Shown: positions 1 to 7,711 of the stretch, one piece after another
How the letters are laid out: each line of letters starts with the position of its first letter
How positions within the stretch are numbered: the first letter of the stretch is position 1
Source of the DNA: Planctomycetes bacterium UBA7888
GTDB taxonomy: Bacteria; Planctomycetota; UBA1135
Length of the DNA: 26,726 nt
Assembly: GCA_002500505.1 (NCBI GenBank)
Contig: DLRM01000038.1
Coordinates: forward strand, 477-27,202
Direction of reading: 5' to 3'
The notes under the pieces: model-generated
Databases searched by the model: none
Seen by the model: only the letters and a program-made list of their open reading frames with translations
What the model was told of the DNA's origin: nothing
Made by a program: the position numbers and the translations under genes

Positions 1-746
1 CCAGCAAGGGAGTAAACGAAGTAGGCCGTGTTGTTGGGTGTCGCATTATCAATTGAAATGTCAGCAACGCTACCAGCAACCAAGTTGGCTACTGAAAGTG
101 ATGGTCCAGGAGGAGGGCCGCCACCAGTGTCGTAGTAAAGCGTTCCGTTCCAAACTCGAGGCGTAAAAGTACTTCCTGTGAATGAAGGAGTAGCTTTCCC
201 ATAGTAGGCATCTAAAACTATATCGGAATTAGAATAGGTTTCAGGGGTGCTTACCCCATTGGTGTAGTTGATGCCGCCAGAAAGTGCGTAGTTCACATTA
301 TCCATGTAAATGCCGTAAGTTTGCCCCGCGACAAAAGTAACGCCATTGCCGCTTAAATCGGCAAAAGTCGGCATGTATGCGCCTGCGCCTTGAATCCCGG
401 TATCTTGGGCAAGAAGAGTCCATGTGCTGGGGTCCATGTCGTAGCCAACACATGATCCCACGCGATACCAAACATCGATGTCAAACAAGCCGGTGGCATT
501 CCGGGCGTGAAAATCAAGGCCTGTAATTTCCATGTCAACGGCAGGCGTAATATCAAACATATTGCCGGCAAAACCATTTCCACCATTGAAGTGGGTCGTC
601 AAAGAGCCTGGCGCGCGGTTTGTTGCAGCGCCACCGGTCGTCGGCGCAGCGGAAACAATGGAGCCGTCATCGGCAACAACAGAGACCTGGGAAACGGCGG
701 GTGGTGCTGCAAGGAGGAAGAGGAACAGGGGGAGAACGTTTTTCAT
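1..746 (-). CDS. Secreted protein with shared C-terminal module (partial, 3' end outside window)
   Basis: The frame is open from an ATG at 746 to the window edge (248 codons, no stop). The N-terminus (MKNVLPLFLFLLAAPPAVSQ) is a clear signal peptide. The body (about residues 25-205) is rich in Gly, Thr and aromatic residues and looks like an all-beta ectodomain; I do not recognise the family. From about residue 211 (PGPSLSVANLVAG) it matches the start of the C-terminal module found in the two lectin proteins at 18634-21074, so probably about 60-70 residues are missing. The role is inferred to be extracellular or cell-surface. No Shine-Dalgarno is visible before the ATG. The call of a real gene is firm; the function is unknown. 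Confidence 0.85.
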   Translation of the reverse strand, partial: MKNVLPLFLFLLAAPPAVSQVSVVADDGSIVSAAPTTGGAATNRAPGSLTTHFNGGNGFAGNMFDITPAVDMEITGLDFHARNATGLFDIDVWYRVGSCVGYDMDPSTWTLLAQDTGIQGAGAYMPTFADLSGNGVTFVAGQTYGIYMDNVNYALSGGINYTNGVSTPETYSNSDIVLDAYYGKATPSFTGSTFTPRVWNGTLYYDTGGGPPPGPSLSVANLVAGSVADISIDNATPNNTAYFVYSLA

Positions 747-964
747 GGGGGGCAATGCGATGTTAGGAGAAAACAACCCTATTGGGTTTTGCTCTAGACT
801 AACACTTGCATGAATACTTGTGCGAGATAGTTAGAATAATATGTCGCTTTTGGGGCCTAAGCAGGGTATTTGGGTCTCTAATATCGATTTCTCCACGAGC
901 AAGCCTAATAAAAATCAATTTTCCCCCCTCATTTGCCGCGAGGAGTGGTGGATATACTGAGCGC
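747..964. other. Divergent intergenic region
   Basis: This 218-bp stretch separates the divergent secreted-protein gene (-) and Trm112-like gene (+), so it must hold both promoters. On the + strand a TATACT lies at 953-958, six bases before the ATG at 965. I see no convincing -35 partner, riboswitch or small RNA. Confidence 0.5.
953..958 (+). promoter_or_regulatory. Possible -10 element (TATACT) for the Trm112-like gene
   Basis: TATACT matches TATAAT at five of six positions and ends six bases before the ATG at 965, which would put transcription start at or next to the start codon (leaderless mRNA). No good -35 is visible. A purine-rich GGAG lies about 20 bases upstream of the ATG, too far to act as a Shine-Dalgarno. 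Confidence 0.35.
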
Positions 965-1195
965 ATGACCACCCTTGAAGCAGAGTTTCTGGCCATTCTT
1001 CGCTGTCCCCTTAGCCTTGCTGAGCTTGTCCAAGACGGGGAAAGCCTCGTTTCAAAGGACGCAGAAACGCGTCGGCGCTACCCCATCACAGACGGTTTTC
1101 CTGTTCTGCTAATTGAAGAAGCTGAAGAGCTATCTGAAACTGACTGGGGGGAAGTGATGAATCGTTGTTGCAGCGGTGACAAAGCAGAAGCGTGA
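965..1195 (+). CDS. Trm112-like small protein (UPF0434 type)
   Basis: This 76-residue protein has the Trm112/UPF0434 pattern: an N-terminal helix with LAILRCPLS, then RRRYPITDGFPVLLIEEAEEL. Family members are small partners of methyltransferases or are of unknown function in bacteria. Of the four zinc-binding cysteines of eukaryotic and archaeal Trm112 only the first (CPLS) remains, as in many bacterial homologues, so zinc binding is unlikely. The ATG at 965 is chosen because the conserved region begins immediately after it; the longer open frame upstream has no homology. Its TGA overlaps the GTG start of the HIT gene (GTGA), so the two are probably translationally coupled. Confidence 0.8.
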   Translation: MTTLEAEFLAILRCPLSLAELVQDGESLVSKDAETRRRYPITDGFPVLLIEEAEELSETDWGEVMNRCCSGDKAEA

Positions 1196-1530
1196 CCATT
1201 TTTCAAAAAATCCTCGACGGGAAAATCCCCGCTGACATGGTCTGGGAGGATGAAAAGGCGGTTGCCTTTCGGGATATTGAACCCAAGGCGCCAGTTCATG
1301 TTTTGGTTATTCCGCGAAAGCCCTATCGAAATATAGGGGAGGGCGCGACAGAAGACCCAGAGTTGATGGGTCACCTTCTTTGGGTGTGCAGTCAAATAGC
1401 CGAGCAAGAAGGGATTGCTGAGTCAGGTTATCGGGTCATCACTAATAAAGGCGATGAAGGTGGCCAATCAGTTGACCACCTTCACTTTCACATCCTCGGG
1501 GGACGCCAGCTCGGTTGGACTCCAAGTTAA
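1192..1530 (+). CDS. HIT family (histidine triad) nucleotide-binding protein
   Basis: This 112-residue protein matches the HinT/PKCI branch of the HIT family along its full length. It starts with the typical TIFQKILDGKIPADMVWEDE, has the central VHVLVIPRKPYRNIGE, and ends with the catalytic histidine triad HLHFHILGGRQLGW. Family members hydrolyse purine nucleoside phosphoramidates and aminoacyl-adenylates in the cytoplasm. The GTG start at 1192 overlaps the TGA of the Trm112-like gene. The gene ends only 10 bases from the convergent lipoprotein gene at 1541, with no clear terminator hairpin between them. Confidence 0.92.
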   Translation: MTIFQKILDGKIPADMVWEDEKAVAFRDIEPKAPVHVLVIPRKPYRNIGEGATEDPELMGHLLWVCSQIAEQEGIAESGYRVITNKGDEGGQSVDHLHFHILGGRQLGWTPS

Positions 1531-1540
1531 GACTTCGCGC

Positions 1541-2152
1541 CTAAAAGATTCCCTTCTTTTTCTGTTTGCCCACGGGAGCTTCGTCTTCCCAAATGGCAAG
1601 GCCAGTTCGCAGGTCGGTCAACGTGAGCTTAAAAATGATGACGGTTTGGCTCGTGCGGCCTTCAGTTGCACTCATCTTGATGATGGATCCACTCAAGCTT
1701 AGGTCAGGGAGGACAACGGTATTGGCGTTTTTGTATCCATTCTTCTCAAACATCGGATCATTGATTTCGCGTACCTCCTTGGCGCCCGTATCTTCTGCGC
1801 CGCCTGCACCAAACTTAACCGAAGTCGTTGTTAATACTTTTCCCGTTTTGTTCAGGGCAACGCGTACCTTGTCCGTCAAAACTTTGGTGTGCAGATTCGA
1901 AGAGGTTAGGTTGTCTACATCTTCTAGAGCCAAAATGATTCGACCATCAGGGTGTTTTGACAAAGAAGCGTCACTGAAGGTTCCAGACTCAAGCATGGAT
2001 TGAATCAACACGCCGGAAGCGTCGGCAAAGTCGTCGTAGTTCACGGCGTTGACAGTTCGGATTCCGCCGCTTCCTGGGTCATATGCGGTCGTGTTAGTGC
2101 CGCATGCAGCGAACAAAATCAGCGGAAGGGAGAGGAGTTGTTTGTATTTCAT
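1541..2152 (-). CDS. LpoB-like lipoprotein (penicillin-binding protein activator family)
   Basis: The ATG at 2152 begins a lipoprotein signal (MKYKQLLSLPLILFAACG, lipobox FAAC). The rest resembles LpoB, the outer-membrane activator of PBP1b: a YDDFADASGVLIQSMLES helix, a strand (RIILALEDVDNLTSSNLHT), the VLTDKVRVALNKTGKV segment, and a C-terminal FKLTLTDLRTGLAIWEDEAPV typical of the family. The length (203 aa) is normal. An upstream in-frame start at 2215 would overlap the preceding gene and spoil the signal peptide. It is the last gene of a three-lipoprotein operon, 4 bases after the YcfL-like gene. No penicillin-binding protein is in view, so the target is inferred. Confidence 0.8.
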   Translation of the reverse strand: MKYKQLLSLPLILFAACGTNTTAYDPGSGGIRTVNAVNYDDFADASGVLIQSMLESGTFSDASLSKHPDGRIILALEDVDNLTSSNLHTKVLTDKVRVALNKTGKVLTTTSVKFGAGGAEDTGAKEVREINDPMFEKNGYKNANTVVLPDLSLSGSIIKMSATEGRTSQTVIIFKLTLTDLRTGLAIWEDEAPVGKQKKKGIF

Positions 2153-2156
2153 GGTT

Positions 2157-2558
2157 CTATTTGGCAAGGCCAATTCTAATTTGGAAGGAGTGGGCGCGAG
2201 ACGATGGAGCGACATTTGAAATCACCGTGCTAACGCCCGGCTCAAGCTCCAAAAGTTGCGGGACGCTTCCCGGTGTGTGAATGGGTGTTCCGTGTTCCCC
2301 GAGCCAGCTAAAGCCAGCGCGGATGCGAATCGGAATGGGTTGGCGATTACGAACTTCTGCCAAACCAGTTTTTAGGTCGCCCTGGTGAGTGGACCAGATT
2401 TCGCCAACCTCGAGTTGAGCGCGAGCTTTTTGGTCAAGCCACTCCAGGCGCCAGGGTACGCCGAAATCGGTGCGACCAGCGACTTTTGGCGCGGCGCAAG
2501 CGGGAATGATTGCCGCGCCAGCAACAATCATGCAAAGGGAGAAAAGGAGTTTGTTCAT
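2157..2558 (-). CDS. YcfL-like lipoprotein (DUF1425 type)
   Basis: This 133-residue secreted protein has an N-terminal signal with a probable lipobox (IIPAC, Cys at about 21). The mature part (LEVGEIWSTHQGDLKTGLAEVRNRQPIPIRIRAGFSWL, then ELEPGVSTVISNVAP) reads as a small beta-sandwich in which conserved strands describe a pairwise difference from a reference state, as in YcfL/DUF1425. The family assignment rests partly on context: ycfL lies beside lpoB in Escherichia coli, and here the gene lies between the LpoB-like gene and a large TPR-like lipoprotein, with gaps of 4 and 3 bases. The molecular function of YcfL is not known. Confidence 0.65.
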   Translation of the reverse strand: MNKLLFSLCMIVAGAAIIPACAAPKVAGRTDFGVPWRLEWLDQKARAQLEVGEIWSTHQGDLKTGLAEVRNRQPIPIRIRAGFSWLGEHGTPIHTPGSVPQLLELEPGVSTVISNVAPSSRAHSFQIRIGLAK

Positions 2559-2561
2559 GGT

Positions 2562-4070
2562 TTAACCAAGGGTTTTGCGGCCTAAGGGAAAGCCAACGGA
2601 GTGATGCGAAAGATGGTTTTTGTTCACGCTCCGAACAATAAGCAACAGGACTTCGCCGTCCGGGAGCTCCACTATTTCTGGTTTGCCGCTCCCACCCTTT
2701 ACGGACAAGCGCACTCGGCGGTTGTCGGGGATTGGAAGAGCCTTGAACTGATAGTTACAAGCAAGCGACCGCCAGCAGCGATCGTCGGCTTGGTTCACCA
2801 AAGACTTATAAGTCAAAGCTCCAAGCTTTGCGACAATGGTCCAGAAAATTTCCGTGTCATCGTTGTCGCCTTTTATCTTGCCCTTATCTTTTTTCTTAGC
2901 AGACTTTTCAATTTCGTTTGCCATCGTTTCTTGGGCAATGACGCGGGCAAACTCGCGCATCAACACTAGGGGCATTCGCTCTTGGTATTCAAAGCGCTCT
3001 ACAGCATTCATGTCGGCAATAAGCTCGGTCGCTGGCCGTGTCCCGTCCGTGGTTTCTACCCACAGAGACGTGCCTGCTTGGCGACCTGGAATGAACTCGG
3101 GAAGAGCTAAGTAAGCGGTGTCCAAATAATCCGAAAACTCCCACGAAGGGGCGTAGGTCGTGCGCCGAATTTCACCGTACTGAATGGCAACTTCAATAGA
3201 GCGGCGGCGCGGCCCAAGGCCATTTTCCCAAATCACATATAAAGTCCCTGCGGCAGATTCATTTTTTCGAATACGTGCATACTCTGCAGAAATCTCCCGG
3301 TTGCCTGGCAACATCGCAACTAAATTCCGAAAATCGACTTCTCCAGTCTCGTCGGGATGGTTTTTAATTCGGCGCATCACTCCCTTCACAAGCGTAGCGA
3401 AAGGATTGACAAAATCACGATAGGTTTCAGGAATTGAGGCCCCGCGAAGTTCAGGATGTTTTTTTATGAAGGAGTCGTCTCTTTGTAGCTCGAGCAGGGT
3501 TTTCCGGCTTCCCTTTGAACCCTTTGCTTCCTTTTGAAAAACTCGCTTTGCCTCTTCTTGTGTTTCGTCCACTCGTCTACATTCCACAAGTGCGCGCTCC
3601 AAGTCTCCCGCGCTAGCGGCGGCCATCGCTTTGTAGGTGTTCAACAAAATACGATCGTAAACAAAGCCGGAGTACGGCATGGCTTTTTGGTTCACCATGA
3701 GCGATTCCGTTTCGGCAGCCGCATCTTTTACGCTTACAATTGCGCGTTCGTCAAAGTCGTGATGCAGAATCGTTTCGGCTAACTCGAAAGCTTCGAGTGA
3801 CTTTTCGAACTTGCCCGCATCGAATAAAATCCGGCCTCGCTCTAAGTTGGCGATAATGGCGTTGTCGCCGTAGGTCATCTGACCCTTTTCGGGATCCAGC
3901 TTCACCGCCCATTGCTGGCGAAAACTTCCATTGATTTCTGCAGCTGCTCGAGAAAAGTTTCCTTCCCGATAGGGGTCCATAACATCAGATATTTCGTCAT
4001 TCCAGGAATGGGTCGCACTCCCGCAGGAGGCGAGAAGGAGTAAAAGGGAAGAAAGAGGACGGTGCGTCAT
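2562..4070 (-). CDS. Large helical-repeat lipoprotein (COG3014-like)
   Basis: This 502-residue protein begins with a lipoprotein signal peptide (lipobox LASC, Cys16). Residues about 30-180 carry TPR-like helical pairs (YREGNFSRAAAEI, FDAGKFEKSLEAFELAETI, AMAAASAGDLERALVECRRVDE). The middle (about 215-350) includes FVNPFATLVKGVMRR and LYVIWENGLGPRRRSIEVAIQYG; the C-terminus holds a Lys-rich stretch (EKSAKKKDKGKIKGD) and a beta-rich end. The size, lipobox, repeats and position before YcfL-like and LpoB-like genes resemble COG3014 lipoproteins that I recall in gammaproteobacterial lpoB loci. It is the first gene of the operon. A role in envelope or peptidoglycan assembly is inferred from the neighbours only. 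Confidence 0.7.
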   Translation of the reverse strand: MTHRPLSSLLLLLASCGSATHSWNDEISDVMDPYREGNFSRAAAEINGSFRQQWAVKLDPEKGQMTYGDNAIIANLERGRILFDAGKFEKSLEAFELAETILHHDFDERAIVSVKDAAAETESLMVNQKAMPYSGFVYDRILLNTYKAMAAASAGDLERALVECRRVDETQEEAKRVFQKEAKGSKGSRKTLLELQRDDSFIKKHPELRGASIPETYRDFVNPFATLVKGVMRRIKNHPDETGEVDFRNLVAMLPGNREISAEYARIRKNESAAGTLYVIWENGLGPRRRSIEVAIQYGEIRRTTYAPSWEFSDYLDTAYLALPEFIPGRQAGTSLWVETTDGTRPATELIADMNAVERFEYQERMPLVLMREFARVIAQETMANEIEKSAKKKDKGKIKGDNDDTEIFWTIVAKLGALTYKSLVNQADDRCWRSLACNYQFKALPIPDNRRVRLSVKGGSGKPEIVELPDGEVLLLIVRSVNKNHLSHHSVGFPLGRKTLG

Positions 4071-4106
4071 GGCGGGAATGGAGAAGACAGGATAATCCCC
4101 ACAGCG

Positions 4107-5375
4107 ATGTCCAACTTTAAACTCTGTACGGTCATCGGGGCGGGTGCTTCCGGTCTAATTGCGTCACATGTCATGAGGCGCCGTGGCAAGGGCGTCTGCT
4201 TGCTGGAGGCCTCTGATCGCGTAGGGGGCAAAATCCACACAGTTCGCTCGGATGGGTGGACCATCGAAATGGGGCCGGCGGGATGGCTCGACCATGAGCC
4301 TGAATGGCATAAGCTGTGTGAGGAGGTGGGTTTAGGGGTGGAGACTTCCGTGGCCGGAGATGGAGAGCGCCTCCTCTTGAAGGGTGGCAAGCTCCACGCA
4401 ATCCCTAGTGGAAAGCTAGGCCTCCTGCGAGCGAGCTTTTTGTCCCCTACAGGGCGCCTCCGCCTTTGTCTTGAGCCTTTCTTGCCGCGTCGCGCGGGGG
4501 ATCCAGCCCGAAGCATCACTGCAGATGAGTCGGTTTGGGAGTTTGGTCGCCGCCGTTTTGGAAAAGAAGTCGCAAGCACCTTGCTGGACGCCGCCGCCTC
4601 TGGCTTATTTGCCGGAGATTCCAAAACAATGTCCTTTCCTGCCGCCTTCCCCCACCTGGCCGCGGCTGAAAAAAAACACGGCTCCTTGGTTCGTGCGGCC
4701 TGGAAAGGCACTGCGCCCAGCGACGCCCTTTGCACTTCCGAGGGTGGACTTCAAAACTTTTCGGAACGCCTAGCTGAAGGCTTAGGGAGCTCTCTTCAAC
4801 TGAACGCCCCGGTGGACTCCTTGCGCCTCGAGAATGGACAGTGGATTGCAACTTCCAAAGGCGAGGCCCTATCTCAATCCCAAACCGTTTTCTCCACCGC
4901 CCCAGCTGGTGCCCTTGTGCAAATGCTCGGCCACGCCGCGCCTCCGGAACTTCGCACATTTGCCGAGACGTTAGTCACGACTTCCCTGCGTAGCATCCCT
5001 TTTCGATTCGATGAGTCCGCAATTCTCCGCCCTGGCAAGGGCTTTGGCATCCTCGCCCCCTCCAGCGAAAACGCCCCGTTTCTCAATATCCAATTCACTC
5101 ATTCCATTTTTCCATCTCAAGTACCACCTGGAAAAGCGCTATTCCGAGCGTTGGTAAGGGGAAAGGAAAGCCAAGGAGACCGTTCCCTCTCTGAAGAGAC
5201 GCAGCAAATCCCAATTTACACCCTTGGCCACCTTGAGCGGCTCGCCGCCGCCGAGCAAGCTGTAGCCCGAGCCTTGCCTGGGCTCTATTTGGGTGGAGAT
5301 TCCTTCTTCGGGGTGGGGCTCAATCCTGCCCTTAGGCGCGCAATGCTTTGCGCAGACAGGATTTGCAACACCTGA
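4107..5375 (+). CDS. FAD-dependent protoporphyrinogen/coproporphyrinogen oxidase-like protein
   Basis: This 422-residue flavoprotein has the dinucleotide-binding GAGASG near residue 11, then LLEASDRVGGKIHTV and EMGPAGWL, as in HemY/PPOX and related amine oxidases. The C-terminal ALPGLYLGGDSFFGVGLNPALRRA matches the PPOX C-terminal FAD-binding motif, and YTLGHLERLAAAEQAVA matches the segment just before it. The family converts protoporphyrinogen or coproporphyrinogen III to the porphyrin in haem synthesis. It is about 40 residues shorter than usual, and the stretch before YTLGHLER lacks the usual RW-containing loop. The ATG at 4107 is chosen because VIGAG follows after eight residues; an earlier in-frame ATG at 4062 would overlap the divergent lipoprotein gene. 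No other haem genes are in the window. Confidence 0.78.
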   Translation: MSNFKLCTVIGAGASGLIASHVMRRRGKGVCLLEASDRVGGKIHTVRSDGWTIEMGPAGWLDHEPEWHKLCEEVGLGVETSVAGDGERLLLKGGKLHAIPSGKLGLLRASFLSPTGRLRLCLEPFLPRRAGDPARSITADESVWEFGRRRFGKEVASTLLDAAASGLFAGDSKTMSFPAAFPHLAAAEKKHGSLVRAAWKGTAPSDALCTSEGGLQNFSERLAEGLGSSLQLNAPVDSLRLENGQWIATSKGEALSQSQTVFSTAPAGALVQMLGHAAPPELRTFAETLVTTSLRSIPFRFDESAILRPGKGFGILAPSSENAPFLNIQFTHSIFPSQVPPGKALFRALVRGKESQGDRSLSEETQQIPIYTLGHLERLAAAEQAVARALPGLYLGGDSFFGVGLNPALRRAMLCADRICNT

Positions 5376-5458
5376 TAGAGTAAGAATGTCTCTTTGGGCG
5401 GCTTCCCCCCTCCTCCCAGCTCGCCGTCCCCCTACTTAATCAAACCCTCCTTCAGGCC

Positions 5459-6055
5459 TTGGCGGAAACCCCAGACCTTAGTCAGACCCTTCACGACCTC
5501 CGGCTCGCCCAAGATGGCGATTCCAATGCCGCAGAGCGTTTGTGGTCGCGGTATTACGACAAGCTTGTGCCCGCCGTGCGAATTCGTCTTGGTCAAAAGC
5601 TCCGCTCTAAAGTCGAAACGCTCGACATTGTTCAAAATGTTTTTTTGGAAGCGGTTTCAACGGCCGAAAATAAAGAATTTCGATCGGAAGGGCATTTCCG
5701 CGCATGGCTCAACCGGCTGGTTGAAAACCGTATTCGAAAATCTGCCCGTGATTTTGGGCGCCAGAAGCGTGACTCCAGCAAAGAGCGACCGCTCATGAAC
5801 ACCACTGGCGAAGAACGAACCACGCTACGCCATGAGGGCCCACGACCGATTAGTATTGTGGAAGAATTTGACGAGCTTGAGCGCATGGAAAAATCTATGG
5901 GGCTCCTTCCTGATGAAGTCCGTGAACTTTTAGTAATGCGCTTCTTCGACGAAATGACTTACGCTGAAATTGGCGAAGCGCTCGGCCGAACCGAAGAAGC
6001 TTCTCGCAAGGCGGTTAACCGCGGCGTCGAAATGCTTTCCAAAACGATGAAGTAA
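5459..6055 (+). CDS. ECF-type RNA polymerase sigma factor (planctomycete type)
   Basis: This 198-residue protein has a sigma-2 region (AAERLWSRYYDKLVPAVRIR, then VETLDIVQNVFLEAV and GHFRAWLNRLVENRI) and a sigma-4 region (LLPDEVRELLVMRFFDEM, YAEIGEALGRTEEASRKAV). The long basic linker with FGRQKRDSS is typical of ECF factors abundant in Planctomycetota. The TTG at 5459 is the only usable start in frame before an upstream stop (TAA at 5381), and no Shine-Dalgarno precedes it. No anti-sigma factor is adjacent. It lies between the PPOX-like and glpD genes in the same direction; whether it controls them is unknown. Confidence 0.88.
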   Translation: MAETPDLSQTLHDLRLAQDGDSNAAERLWSRYYDKLVPAVRIRLGQKLRSKVETLDIVQNVFLEAVSTAENKEFRSEGHFRAWLNRLVENRIRKSARDFGRQKRDSSKERPLMNTTGEERTTLRHEGPRPISIVEEFDELERMEKSMGLLPDEVRELLVMRFFDEMTYAEIGEALGRTEEASRKAVNRGVEMLSKTMK

Positions 6056-6133
6056 GGTGCGACAAACTCCTTCGCGAGCTCAACGAAAATTGTGGCCAAA
6101 AGGGAAGACCAAATCCAAGAACATTCACGCCCA

Positions 6134-7711
6134 ATGACTAGCTCTTGTTCGCCCATGGTGGATTGGTCGGACCAAACGCGCGACCAGGATTTTGAACGAC
6201 TCGCTTCACAAGAATGGGACTTGCTGGTTGTAGGCGGAGGAATTACCGGCTGCGGCATTGCTTTAGATGCGGCTTCGCGTGGGATAAAGGTCGCCCTACT
6301 AGAACAGTACGACTTTTCATCAGGTACAAGTAGCCGGTCCTCGAAGTTGATTCATGGAGGCTTGCGATATTTAAAACAAGGGCAACTCTGGACTACTTTG
6401 GAATCTTCCCGAGAGAAAGGGCTCTTGCGAAAACTCGCGCCTCACCTAGTTCGAGACTTGCCCTTTTTGTTTCCCATTTCTGGGGGGTGGAAACAGCGAA
6501 CCATTGTTGGTCTTGGTCTTTGGGTTTACGACCTAATGGCGAGGCGCCCTCGTGGACTTTTGCATCAGCACTTGTCGACCCAAGAAACAGAGAAGATGAT
6601 TCCTGGGCTTTCTGAAAAATATGATGGTTCGCTTCTTTATTTTGACGCAGAGACAGATGATGCGCGACTAACGGTTCATGTGGCGAAGAGGGCTGTGATG
6701 GAAGGTGCTCTTTTGCTGAACTACGCCAAGGTTGAAAAGTTCTTACTGAATGGCGATTCGGCTCCCGGATCTGCCATTTCCGGAGCGATGGTTCGCGACA
6801 CAATTTCAGGCAAGGAATACACCCTTCGAGCAAAGTTGGCAATTAACGCAACCGGCGTTTGGTGTGATGAAACGAGAGAGCGCGCGCATGTGTCCGAAGA
6901 CAAACTTGTTCAAGCTTCAAAAGGGGCCCACATCCTTATTCCTTATGAGCGCTTGCCCATCTCAGGTGCAGCCGCTTTGGGCAAGCCTGGCTCCAACCGC
7001 CTTTTGTTTTTAATCCCCTGGGAGGGACGCACCCTAATTGGGACTACGGACGATTTTTACGACGGCCCCCTCAATAATCCGCAAGCCGATGAAATCGAAA
7101 CGGCCTCTCTGTTAGAACAAGTTAATTCGGCATTGCCCCAAATTAAGCTCACAAAAGCTGATGTTGTTGGAAGTTTCGCGGGTTTGCGGCCCCTTGCAAA
7201 ATCGGAGCATCAAGATTCCAGCAAGGTCTCCCGTGAAGAGCGAATCCATGAGGATGAGACGGGCTTGATAACAATTTTAGGAGGTAAGCTCACAACTTAC
7301 CGCCAAATGGCAGAGAATGTAGTGAACCTCGTGGCAAAAAAATTGGGTCGCTCATTCCCTAGATGTAGAACAAAGTCCATTTCTCTCTTTGCTTCTCCTG
7401 TTTCCAAAGACCCTATTCAGTCTTCTTTTGGAAGCGAAGCAATGCGAGTGCAGAGAATCGCAGATGAGTGTCCCCGTTGGAGGCAACCTATGGTTCCTGG
7501 GCAATCCCCAATCTACGCAGCAGCAATTTATGCCCTGCGATATGAGCGGGCGGTAAAGCTTTCTGATCTACTCCTTCGTCGCACAAGACTTGGTGTTTTG
7601 GACTGGAAAGGAACCCAAGTATCTGCCCTCCAAATCGCGAATACCCTTGCCGAAGAAGCCCGTTGGAACCCTGAAAGGGAGGTTGCTGGGCTCTTAGAGG
7701 AGCAACCTTGA
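6134..7711 (+). CDS. glpD: Glycerol-3-phosphate dehydrogenase, FAD-dependent (GlpD/GlpA type)
   Basis: The protein oxidises sn-glycerol 3-phosphate to dihydroxyacetone phosphate at the inner membrane and passes electrons to quinone. The FAD site (LLVVGGGITGCGIALDAA) is followed by the family signature FSSGTSSRSSKLIHGGLRYL. Other hallmarks are INATGVWCDE, IPWEGRTLIGTTDDFY, SFAGLRPLA and ITILGGKLTTYRQMAE. The C-terminal DAO_C helical domain (AAIYALRYERAVKLSDLLLRRTRLG) is complete. The length from the ATG at 6134 is 525 aa; a GTG at 6092 or an ATG at 6155 are alternative starts. The TGA overlaps the TTG start of the lipid kinase gene (TTGA), linking glycerol phosphate use with phospholipid turnover. 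Confidence 0.93.
   Translation: MTSSCSPMVDWSDQTRDQDFERLASQEWDLLVVGGGITGCGIALDAASRGIKVALLEQYDFSSGTSSRSSKLIHGGLRYLKQGQLWTTLESSREKGLLRKLAPHLVRDLPFLFPISGGWKQRTIVGLGLWVYDLMARRPRGLLHQHLSTQETEKMIPGLSEKYDGSLLYFDAETDDARLTVHVAKRAVMEGALLLNYAKVEKFLLNGDSAPGSAISGAMVRDTISGKEYTLRAKLAINATGVWCDETRERAHVSEDKLVQASKGAHILIPYERLPISGAAALGKPGSNRLLFLIPWEGRTLIGTTDDFYDGPLNNPQADEIETASLLEQVNSALPQIKLTKADVVGSFAGLRPLAKSEHQDSSKVSREERIHEDETGLITILGGKLTTYRQMAENVVNLVAKKLGRSFPRCRTKSISLFASPVSKDPIQSSFGSEAMRVQRIADECPRWRQPMVPGQSPIYAAAIYALRYERAVKLSDLLLRRTRLGVLDWKGTQVSALQIANTLAEEARWNPEREVAGLLEEQP

Noticed and set aside
806..964. N-terminal extension of the Trm112-like protein from 806
   Set aside because: The extra residues have no family similarity and the ATG at 965 begins right at the conserved region.
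4067..4735. 222-codon open frame antisense to the PPOX-like gene
   Set aside because: It is Arg/Ser/Pro-rich with no recognisable domain and lies opposite a strongly supported coding frame.
5386..5439. Short leader peptide (ATG at 5386) before the sigma factor
   Set aside because: Seventeen codons with no Shine-Dalgarno, attenuator hairpin or biased composition; nothing supports translation.
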